From positions 744,001-808,000 of the forward strand of contig CP138906.1 in assembly GCA_033977085.1 (NCBI GenBank): DNA of 64,000 nt. The letters are read 5' to 3'. The DNA comes from Apirhabdus apintestini (GTDB taxonomy: Bacteria; Pseudomonadota; Gammaproteobacteria; Enterobacterales; Enterobacteriaceae). A model generated the notes under the pieces. It was not told the origin of the DNA and did no database searches. It worked only from the letters and a program-made list of their open reading frames with translations. The position numbers and the translations under genes were made by a program. Positions 22,216 to 31,141 of this stretch are shown in pieces (the stretch's first letter is position 1; each line of letters begins with the position of its first letter).

Positions 22216-22385
22216 GGGAATTCTCGCTAATAGGTGGATTGTGCGGGATAGTCTATCATGGCGAACGGACGGTAAATAATTGTCGCATTGCGTTGTCATA
22301 GCGCAATTGTGCCGTTTGCAGGTGTAGCAAAACAAAAGTGCGCCAGGCGTGGGGCATGCATCATCGCAAAAGACTGGAGAGGGAT

Positions 22386-23905
22386 ATGGGTGGCATCGAT
22401 TTTCGCAGGAAGATTAACTGGCATCGTCGTTTTCGCTCACCGCAGGGTGAGAAAAGCGAACTTGAAATTTCACAGATCTTTGAAAGCGATCGCGGGCGGA
22501 TTATTAATTCGCCGGCTATTCGACGCCTGCAGCAGAAAACCCAGGTCTTTCCGCTGGAGCGCAATGCGGCGGTGCGCACGCGGCTGACGCATTCAATGGA
22601 AGTGCAGCAGGTAGGGCGTTATATCGCCCGCGAAATATTAGGGCGCCTGAAACAAGCAGGCAAGCTGGATGAATATGGGCTGGATGAATTGTGCGGCCCT
22701 TTTGAAAGCGTCGTCGAGATGGCGTGCCTGATGCACGATATTGGTAATCCGCCGTTCGGGCACTTCGGTGAGGCGGCGATCAACGACTGGTTTTGTCAGC
22801 GCCTGTTCCCGGACGATACGCAGGATGCGCAGGCCGACTCACGCTGCATCGTACCGTATTTACGAATCGTGGCACCTGACGATGGAATAAACGAACTGCG
22901 CACCCAGGTTCGCCAGGATTTGTGCCATTTTGAAGGTAATGCTCAGGGAATTCGCCTGGTACATACCCTATTACGTATGAATTTAACGTGGGCACAGGTG
23001 GGTTGCATTTTAAAATATACTCGTCCGGCCTGGTACGCGGACACACCGCCTGCGACGCACAGCTATTTAATGAAAAAACCGGGCTTTTATTTATCTGAAG
23101 CGCCGTATATCGCGCGTTTGCGCGAAGCTTTATCTATGGAGCAACACAGCCGGTTTCCGCTCACCTGGATAATGGAAGCCGCGGATGATATCTCGTACTG
23201 CGTGGCCGATCTCGAAGATGCGGTAGAAAAGAATATCTTCAGCGTAGAGCGGCTTTATCAGCATCTTCACGATCGCTGGGGGCAGCATGCGCCAGAGGAT
23301 CTTTTTGCGCAGGTGGTGCAGGATGCGTGGGAGAAGTCCCGCGCCAACCAAATGCAGCGCAGCGCGGAAGATCAGTTCTTTATGTATTTACGCGTGAATA
23401 CGCTGAATAAGCTGGTTCCCTGGGCCGCGCAGCGCTTTATCGATAACCTTGATGAAATCTACGCCGGCTCGTTCAATCATGCCCTGCTGGAGGATGATAG
23501 CTCCTTCGGCCAGCTTCTTGATTTGTATAAGTATATCGCCGGACGCTATGTGTTTAGCCACCCTGACGTTGAACAACTGGAGCTACAGGGCTACCGCGTG
23601 ATAACCGGTTTGCTGGATATTTACGGCGCGTTGCTGGCTTTACCGCAGGCGGCGTTTGCGGAGATTGTTCAGGGCAGCCAGGGCGGCGTTTCCCTATTGA
23701 AGCACGGTTGTATCATAAACTCTCAACGAAACATTGCCTTGCTTACATTGAAGCCATTGAGGCGCTACGCGAACGTGAATCAGGCGAGGAGGCGTTTGCG
23801 ATTTGGGAGTTTTACTATCGCTGCCGTTTAATCCAGGACTATATCAGCGGTATGACGGATCTCTATGCCTGGGATGAGTATCGGCGGCTAATGGCGGTGA
23901 CATAA
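22386..23905 (+). CDS. dgt: dGTP triphosphohydrolase, one frameshift
   Basis: Dgt hydrolyses dGTP to deoxyguanosine and triphosphate and belongs to the HD superfamily. The HD residues are in RLTHSMEVQQVGR and CLMHDIGNPPFGHFGE, with the downstream MEAADDISYCVADLEDA block. A base missing near 23690 separates the last 60 residues (RLYHKLSTKHCLAYIEA to DEYRRLMAVT). Corrected length is 506 residues versus 505 in E. coli. The chosen ATG (22386) gives MGGIDFRRKINWHRR, matching the family start, and has GGAGAGGG upstream. Confidence 0.94.
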
Positions 23906-23961
23906 CGTTTTGCTTTGTAAAGAAGAACAATATTTTTTACTTTTTCCATAACCTTTACGCG

Positions 23962-23989
23962 GGAACTTCGCGCTATAAATTGACTCTCA
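23962..23989 (+). promoter_or_regulatory. sigma-E type promoter of degP
   Basis: GGAACTT (23962-23968) and TCTCA (23985-23989) are separated by 16 bases, about 50 bases before the degP ATG. The layout and sequence resemble the known sigma-E promoter of E. coli degP, so envelope-stress induction is expected. Confidence 0.75.
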
Positions 23990-24041
23990 TTAACGTCAAT
24001 AAACACAGCTTGTATTCGGACAATTGGGATCAAATAGAGAC

Positions 24042-25462
24042 ATGAAAAAACCACGTTAGCAATGAGTGCACTGGCTTTAAGTCTGGGTTTGGCGATGGGC
24101 CCCGCGTCCGTTCTTGCCGCTGAGACCGCTTCTTCCGCTTCTACGTCACAGCAGTTACCAAGCCTGGCGCCGATGCTGGAAAAAGTAATGCCATCGGTGG
24201 TGAGTATTAACGTAGAAGGGAGTACTACGGTTAATACGCAGCGTATGCCGCGCAACTTCCAGCAATTTTTCGGTGATGATTCACCGTTCTGCCAGGAAGG
24301 GTCTCCCTTCCAGAGTTCACCGCTTTGCCAGGGCGGCGCCGGGCCACGCCAGCAGCAAAAATTTATGGCGCTGGGTTCGGGTGTGATTATTGATGCCGAA
24401 AAAGGCTATGTGGTGACTAATAACCACGTGGTGGATAACGCGAACACGATTAAAGTGCAGCTTAGCGACGGGCGCAAATTCGACGCTAAAGTTGTGGGTA
24501 AAGACCCGCGCTCGGATATCGCGCTGATTCAGTTGAAAGAGCCAAAAACTTAATGGCGATTAAAATGGCGGATTCTGACTCCCTGCGCGTTGGGGATTAT
24601 ACCGTTGCTATCGGTAATCCTTACGGATTAGGCGAAACGGTGACGTCAGGTATTGTTTCGGCGCTGGGGCGTAGCGGGCTGAACGTAGAAAACTACGAAA
24701 ACTTTATTCAGACCGATGCCGCTATCAACCGCGGTAACTCTGGCGGTGCGCTGGTTAACTTAAACGGCGAGCTTATTGGCATTAATACGGCGATTCTGGC
24801 ACCGGACGGCGGCAATATCGGTATTGGTTTCGCCATCCCAAGTAATATGGTGAAAAGCCTGTCGGAGCAGATGGTCAAATATGGTCAGGTGCGCCGAGGT
24901 GAGCTTGGTATCAGAGGCTATGAGCTGAATTCAGACCTGGCGAAGGCGATGAAAGCCGACGCGCAGCGCGGTGCTTTTGTCAGCCAGGTAACGGCCGGGT
25001 CCTCAGCGGCGAAAGCGGGCGTAAAAGCCGGTGATGTGATTGTATCCATGAACGGTAAGGCGATTAATAGCTTCTCTGCGCTGCGAGCGGAAGTTGGCAG
25101 CATGCCGGTTGGTAGTAAAATTACGCTTGGACTTCTGCGCGATGGCAAACCCGTTACCGTAAATCTCGAACTGCAGCAAAGTACGCAGACTCAGGTGGAC
25201 TCCGCCAGCGTATTTAACGGTATCGAAGGCGCTGGAGCCGAGTAATCGCGGTGATAAACAAAAAGGTGTAGTGGTCAATATCGTTAAGCCAAACACGCCA
25301 GCGGCGCGTATCGGTCTGAAAAAAGGCGATATTATTATCGGTGCAAACCAGCAGCCGGTGGAGAATATTGCTGAACTACGTAAAGTTTTGGATAGCAAGC
25401 CGTCCGTACTGGCGCTGAATATTCAGCGTGGTGACGCTTCCATTTACTTAATAATGCAGTAA
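24042..25462 (+). CDS. degP: periplasmic serine protease/chaperone DegP, three frameshifts
   Basis: DegP degrades or refolds misfolded periplasmic and outer-membrane proteins. A signal peptide is followed by the trypsin-like domain with catalytic His (NNHVVDN), Asp (DPRSDIAL) and Ser (NRGNSGGAL), then two PDZ domains (GELGIRGYELN and IGLKKGDIIIGANQQ). One A is missing right after the start (ATG plus six A where seven are needed), another near 24548 (KNLMAIKMADSD), and one G is extra near 25228. Corrected length is 473 residues versus 474 in E. coli. The first indel hides the true start and signal peptide unless corrected. Confidence 0.94.
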
Positions 25463-25496
25463 AGCGCGAGTAGCGCTATTATAACCTGATGTTTGT

Positions 25497-25520
25497 AAAA
25501 GGCCGCTTTGCGGCCTTTTT
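25497..25520 (+). terminator. degP terminator
   Basis: AAAAGGCCGC TTTG CGGCCTTTTT, 35 bases after the degP stop: GC stem and T tract. The 200 bases from here to 25722 contain no recognisable gene. Confidence 0.85.
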
Positions 25521-25722
25521 CTTTTTCTCGTCGAATGGCATATAAAAAAGGTTGTATGCGCTCCGTCTGCAGGTGTTAGCCAAAGTCGCCTTATATTTAA
25601 AGACGACTTTGTTAGCTTCAAATTAAACGTTATAGCCTTGCTTGCTGTATTTCATTTGCAGTTAGGCCTTAGGACATTACCAATACGCAGTCATTTCGGG
25701 CGATATTACGCTGCGGTTTGGA

Positions 25723-26445
25723 TTATGCCCGGTTACCGGCTATTTTTGGCGCCGCCAGACTTTCCGCCACCATGCCCGGATCGGCGATAGAGGTTACATT
25801 GGCTAGAAAATCCATGCCCCAATCATCGGCGTGCGCTTTACCGTCAAATTGCTGCTCAAATACCAGATTTTCGTCGGTTGCGTAATTCCAGACCTGCCCG
25901 GCAAACCATGAACAATTGCTAATAGGCGTATAGGCACCGTTTTCTGGCGTGTCCACTTCCATTCCCATTAACTCTGCAATCGTTAGGCTGTTTTGAATGA
26001 GTTCATGAATGACCGTTTTTCCAGCATATCCGGCTGTTTATTAGGGTCAGTTAGCGGCACGCAGCGCTGCAAATGGAATTTACGCTCCGGGCTGTCGTTT
26101 TGATTAGAAGCCGTGCTATTTTTGACGAAGCCAAAACCTTCATGAAATCCGTAAGTTGTGCAATCGCCTTTTTTATTACTATGGAAAAAGATTATCCATG
26201 AATGTCCAAAGCCGCCGCCGCCAAAGGCCTGAGTCAGCACTTCAAAAACGGCTTTTTACGCCCTTCTTTATCTTCCGGGGAAATTGATTCGCCGCGTCAT
26301 CCGCGATTTTTACCACGGCTTCTAAATCGGAACGCTGGGCGGTTCGATTGGTGCGAATGCATAATTGTGGATAACCTACTTTTGGGTCGCCGGTTGGCGC
26401 ATAAACATCATTATTAATATCATATAACTCAAAGAAATTAGCCAT
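25723..26445 (-). CDS. predicted permuted papain-fold cysteine hydrolase, two frameshifts
   Basis: I do not recognise this protein by name. It begins MANFFELYDINNDVYAPTGD at the ATG 26445-26443 with a strong AAGGAG seven bases upstream. The frame shifts near 26255 (five A where four, or seven, are needed: GVK-AVFEVLTQ) and near 26020 (a missing A, LE-KTVIHELIQ). Joined, it is about 240 residues. GFGHSWIIFF (residues about 75-85) followed later by ISNCSWFAGQVWNYAT (about 180) gives a His-then-Cys order, as in circularly permuted NlpC/P60 or LRAT-like folds. No signal peptide or membrane helix is seen. It occupies the place of cdaR between degP and yaeH. Function as a peptidase, amidase or effector is inference. 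Confidence 0.6.
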
Positions 26446-26475
26446 GCTGGCTCTCCTTATAATAAGAAAATGGTT

Positions 26476-26513
26476 CCTGCCACAGGCCGGTAAAAAATAA
26501 TCACCGTGGCAGG
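26476..26513 (-). promoter_or_regulatory. leader hairpin of the predicted hydrolase gene
   Basis: CCTGCCAC (26476-26483) pairs perfectly with GTGGCAGG (26506-26513), and an inner CGGT/ACCG can extend the stem. It sits about 30 bases upstream of the hydrolase start, just before its ribosome-binding site, so it may be a terminator for yaeH or a leader structure. No clear uridine tract follows immediately. Confidence 0.4.
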
Positions 26514-26647
26514 AGTCGTTATACAAAGAGAAAGAATAGGTGAGCCAATCAATAATTATGATAACTTATAAATACTAATGGTTGTTTATATCGCAGGCTG
26601 ATGAACGCTTAATAAATGCTTTTTGTGGCAGTGGTTTTATTATTAAC

Positions 26648-26695
26648 CTAAATCTAAATCTAAATCTAAATCTAAATCTAAATCTAAATCTAAAT
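26648..26695. repeat. (CTAAAT)8 hexanucleotide tandem repeat
   Basis: Eight perfect, uninterrupted copies of CTAAAT, ending in CTGAAAG. The repeat lies between the end of yaeH (26779) and the start of the predicted hydrolase (26445), about 200 bases upstream of that gene and therefore possibly in its promoter region. A short plus-strand frame reading NLNLNL is only a by-product of the repeat. Confidence 0.95.
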
Positions 26696-26778
26696 CTGAA
26701 AGATATTGATATGTTTTTTTCAAAGGAGGGAATGAGAAGTAAAGTGAAATGGGCCGGCTGCTCCAGCCCTGATAGCAG

Positions 26779-27165
26779 TTAGTTTCGCGTCAGCTTTTCC
26801 AGATCTGCTTCAATTTCGCTGATTTTATTAGTAACAACGCTTTCAAGGTGATGAAGATCGTCGAGAATTTTACGTTTCAAATCGATTTCACTGTGCTCGC
26901 GTCGGCAAATCTGGTCCAGTTCATCGATAATAGCGCGTAAATTTGGGCTGATTTCGTGAATTTCTTTATAGCCATGCGTAGTTTCCTGTGCGGTGATCGT
27001 TTTGCGGTGGCGTGGGTATTTAAATTTTACGCTTTTAGCAAAGAACTCTCCTTTACCCTTTTGAAAATAAATTTTTAGGATATCGTTATTTGCTTCCTGG
27101 CGCAGGTTGTAGCGGTCAATATCCTGTGGGTTTGAAATTCCTAAACTTTTTAGGTTCTTGTACAT
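26779..27165 (-). CDS. yaeH: DUF3461 family protein YaeH
   Basis: A conserved 128-residue cytosolic protein of unknown function found in enterobacteria. The frame is intact and matches E. coli YaeH over its full length: MYKNLKSLGISNPQDIDRY, LRQEANNDILKIYFQKGKG, SPNLRAIIDELDQICRRE and the C-terminal helix LESVVTNKISEIEADLEKL. GAGGAAGG precedes the ATG. In E. coli it lies between cdaR and dapD; here cdaR is absent and an insertion sequence separates it from dapD. Confidence 0.95.
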   Translation of the reverse strand: MYKNLKSLGISNPQDIDRYNLRQEANNDILKIYFQKGKGEFFAKSVKFKYPRHRKTITAQETTHGYKEIHEISPNLRAIIDELDQICRREHSEIDLKRKILDDLHHLESVVTNKISEIEADLEKLTRN

Positions 27166-27734
27166 TGCCTTCCTCTTAACGTTGTGGTGATAGCTATTAT
27201 AAATAGATAGCGTAAATGACCCCTTTTTCCACCCCGATTACAAGAATCACGGCATTTATCATGTGAAGGCAACGGTGAAGCATATGTAGCAGCCATTTTT
27301 AGCCAGATGTGAACCTTTTTCAGGTTAGCACTTATCATGATCCGTAAATCAAAATTTGTGTAAACTAAACGGAAGATAGTTGATGGCGTTTGTTTGCTAA
27401 AAAATGAGAGTTGGTTTTTATTTATTCTTCTGAACACTATAGCGTGATGATAGTTTGTTATTGGTGGCTTTATATCTCAATTTTAATAAGTGATTTTTCC
27501 TGCGGCGTTAATACAATTATTACAGGCTGACCATGGAAGTTAATACAAGATTTATATAAAGGCATAACTGTATTATTTAATCCTGTTTATATAAATATTA
27601 ATTTCTGCGTGTAATGCATATATATTGGTCGCCATTATTATAAACAACGGCCCAATAGCAATTTCTTAGAAAACAGCCGCCTGAGAAGAGAGCAAAAACC
27701 GGCCATCAGGCCGGTTAATGTTACCAAAATAAAA
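27166..27734. other. AT-rich gene-poor stretch
   Basis: About 570 bases upstream of yaeH with no supported gene. A 95-codon minus-strand frame (27150-27437) overlaps the yaeH start and has no recognisable motif. Base composition is visibly richer in A and T than in the conserved flanks. Confidence 0.5.
27697..27716 (-). terminator. terminator of the YhfL-like gene
   Basis: AACCGGCC ATCA GGCCGGTT is a perfect 8-base stem; on the minus strand it is followed by TTTTTGCTC, about 20 bases after the stop codon of the small lipoprotein gene. Confidence 0.8.
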
Positions 27735-27902
27735 TTATTTAGCGACCGGGCCGCAACCGCCGATAATTTTAGAAATAGAAATAGCCGGGTGTAGCAGGTA
27801 GTCGTAGTCACAATTTTTTTCTTTATTATAAACGCTGCCTGTGCAACCCGTCAGTGTAGAAAATACTGCGGCCAAAAGAGCAATTTTTAGGGTATTTTTC
27901 AT
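27735..27902 (-). CDS. small YhfL-like lipoprotein (DUF4223 type)
   Basis: A 55-residue protein too short to be found by length filters. MKNTLKIALLAAVFSTLTGC is a lipoprotein signal peptide with lipobox LTGC; the mature part contains the run DYDYLLHPAISISKIIGGCG and ends PVAK. From memory this closely resembles E. coli YhfL, a small predicted lipoprotein of unknown function. It has its own terminator. YhfL maps elsewhere in E. coli, so its position here beside an insertion sequence (83 bases away) suggests relocation or a paralogue. The symbol is left empty because the match is from recall only. Confidence 0.75.
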   Translation of the reverse strand: MKNTLKIALLAAVFSTLTGCTGSVYNKEKNCDYDYLLHPAISISKIIGGCGPVAK

Positions 27903-27979
27903 TTATAAATCCTATATATATAAGACTAATTTAAGGAAAGACGCGCCATCTTTGGACACGTTTTGTAATATAACCTTAC

Positions 27980-27984
27980 AAAAT
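27980..27984. repeat. target site duplication of IS copy 1, left
   Basis: AAAAT, repeated exactly at 29937-29941 on the other side of the element. Five-base duplications are within the range known for IS21-family elements. Confidence 0.8.
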
Positions 27985-28069
27985 TGTTACCAACGGTGCA
28001 AAACTGATCCACCCCAGCGGTTGAAAACTGATCCAGGGTTAATCTGCTCCTCTGAATACAGGGGAGCTT

Positions 28070-29086
<1,017 letters not shown>

Positions 29087-29090
<4 letters not shown>

Positions 29091-29868
29091 TGGTCGAACT
29101 ACAACATCAACGGCTGATGGTGCTTGCTGAACAGCCCAGCTGGACAGCCTTATCGGCGCGGCGCCGGCACTGTCGCAACAGGCAGTGGATCAGGAATGGA
29201 GCTATATGGACTTCCTGGAGCACCTGCTACATGAGGAGAAACTGGCCCGGCATCAGCGTAAACAGGCGATGTACACGCGGATGGCAGCCTTCCCGGCGGT
29301 GAAGACGTTCGAGGAATACGACTTCACCTTCGCCACCGGCGCACCTCAGAAGCAAATCCAGTCGCTGCGTTCCCTGAGCTTCATCGAACGTAACGAAAAC
29401 ATCGTGTTGCTGGGCCCCTCGGGCGTGGGGAAAACACATCTGGCGATAGCCATGGGCTACGAGGCAGTACGGGCGGGCATCAAGGTTCGCTTCACAACAG
29501 CAGCGGACCTGCTGTTACAGCTGTCGACTTCCCAGCGTCAGGGGCGTTACAAAACGACACTCAATCGCGGTGTCATGGCCCCCAAACTGCTCATCATCGA
29601 CGAAATAGGCTATCTGCCGTTCAGCCAGGAAGAGGCAAAGCTGTTCTTCCAGGTCATTGCCAAACGTTACGAAAAGAGCGCGATGATCCTGACCTCTAAC
29701 CTGCCGTTCGGGCAGTGGGACCAGACGTTCGCGGGTGATGCAGCCCTGACATCGGCAATGCTGGACCGGATCTTACATCACTCACACGTAGTCCAGATAA
29801 AAGGAGAGAGCTATCGACTGAAGCAGAAACGAAAGGCCGGGGTTATAGCGGAAGCTAATCCTGAGTAA
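29087..29868 (+). CDS. istB: IS21-family ATPase IstB, one frameshift
   Basis: IstB is the AAA+ helper ATPase that assembles on DNA and directs IstA to its target. It has Walker A LLGPSGVGKTHLA, Walker B LLIIDEIGYLPFS, a sensor region LTSNLPFGQWDQTF and the C-terminal LKQKRKAGVIAEA. The ATG at 29087 overlaps the istA stop. The frame shifts near 29130, in the AEQ...LDSLIG segment, where the two copies also differ from each other. Corrected length is 260 residues. Confidence 0.93.
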
Positions 29869-29936
29869 GCAAGGTGGATCAATATTAGACCGTTGGTGGT
29901 GACGGTAAGTGGATCACTTTTTACCCGTTGTTGACA

Positions 29937-29941
29937 AAAAT
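29937..29941. repeat. target site duplication of IS copy 1, right
   Basis: AAAAT, matching 27980-27984. Confidence 0.8.
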
Positions 29942-30234
29942 GGGTGGGTGTCAATAAAATTCGATAAAAGATAATATATATAACTCATTGATTGTACTAA
30001 ATTAACATATCATTTACTAAATAAACTATTACTGTTAAAAATTAAATGAAAGCGAAGTTAGCTATCAACGCGTGGCAAAAGCCACGGTGGCAGGCGAGCG
30101 CATTTTTACTTAATTTAATGCGAGCGAAGTAATAAAAGCGCAGATGGAGTAAGCGTGCGGCTACAAAAAAGAGATTTATATCAGCTATCCTCGAAAGTAG
30201 CCGGAAGCAAACGACAAGATTTTGGAAAAGATAA
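29942..30234. other. gene-free stretch downstream of dapD
   Basis: About 290 AT-rich bases between the IS and the dapD terminator. A small hairpin (CGTGGC AAAA GCCACG) is near 30071-30086, and a GCGAAGT motif recurs nearby. No gene was found. Confidence 0.4.
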
Positions 30235-30262
30235 CAGGCACGATGTTTTAAAACCGTGCCTG
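30235..30262 (-). terminator. dapD terminator
   Basis: CAGGCACG / CGTGCCTG form an 8-base stem 17 bases past the dapD stop on the minus strand, with the T-rich TTATCTTTTCC after it. Confidence 0.65.
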
Positions 30263-30278
30263 ATTGGAGGAGAAAGGG

Positions 30279-31104
30279 CTATGCGTCGATAGTACGCAGG
30301 AGTTCATTAATGCCAACTTTGCCACGCGTTTTCGCATCTACTTTTTCACGATAACCGCGCAGTACAGGCTATATTTCCCATCTTTGGAGGGAAGGTTGCC
30401 GGAAACGACAACGGACCCCGCGGGGACGCGGCCGTAGTGAACCTCCCCGGTCTCACGATCGTAAATTTTGGTGCTTTGGCCGATGTAAACGCCCATAGAG
30501 ATAACCGCGCCTTCTTCAACGATAACGCCTTCAACTACTTCAGAACGGGCACCAATAAAGCAGTTATCTTCAATGATGGTTGGATTGGCCTGCAGCGGCT
30601 CCAGAACGCCGCCAATGCCCACCCCGCCGGACAGGTGTACATTCTTACCAATTTGCGCACAGGAGCCTACGGTGGCCCAAGTATCAACCATAGTGCCTTC
30701 GTCAACGTAAGCACCAATATTGACGTAAGAAGGCATCAGCACCGCGTTGCGTGCGATGAAGGCGCCCTGGCGAACTGCGGCAGGCGGTACGACGCGAAAA
30801 CCTTCCTTTTGAAACCGCGCTTCATCATAAGCGGCGAATTTCATCGGTACTTTGTCGAAGTAGCGGCTTTCCGCGCCTTCCATGACCTGATTGTCATGAA
30901 TGCGAAAAGACAGCAGGACGGCTTTTTTAGCCACTGATGGGTCGTCCATTGGCCGTTAATTTTCTCTGCAACGCGCAGTACGCCGCTATCGAGCATTGCG
31001 ATAACCTGATTAACGGCATCGCGGGTAACGATATCGACGTTGGCTGGCGTGATGTCTGCGCGACGCTCAAAGGCGGATTCGATGACATTCTGTAGCTGCT
31101 GCAT
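30279..31104 (-). CDS. dapD: tetrahydrodipicolinate N-succinyltransferase, two frameshifts
   Basis: DapD succinylates tetrahydrodipicolinate on the way to meso-diaminopimelate and lysine. It has a left-handed beta-helix hexapeptide repeat domain (VNIGAYVDEGTMVDTWATVGSCAQIG, GARSEVVEGVIVEEGAVISMGVYIG). An A is missing in an A run near 30925 (WLKKAVLLSFRIHD), and another near 30344 cuts the last residues (KKVDAKTRGKVGINELLRTID). Corrected length is 275 residues versus 274 in E. coli; the stop is at 30279-30281. Confidence 0.95.
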
Positions 31105-31141
31105 TGTTCTTTCTTTCCCAATAGTTCAATAAATAAAAAAC

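Noticed and set aside
22216..22335. An N-terminal extension of mtn
   Set aside because: The intact 232-residue form starting MKVGIIGAMEEEV matches the family; the extension would run into the divergent dgt promoter region.
26582..26782. A short plus-strand frame with a repeated NL dipeptide run
   Set aside because: The run is only the translation of the CTAAAT repeat; the frame has no ribosome-binding site or recognisable flanking protein sequence.
27150..27437. A 95-codon minus-strand frame upstream of yaeH
   Set aside because: It overlaps the yaeH start and shows no domain, signal peptide or good ribosome-binding site.
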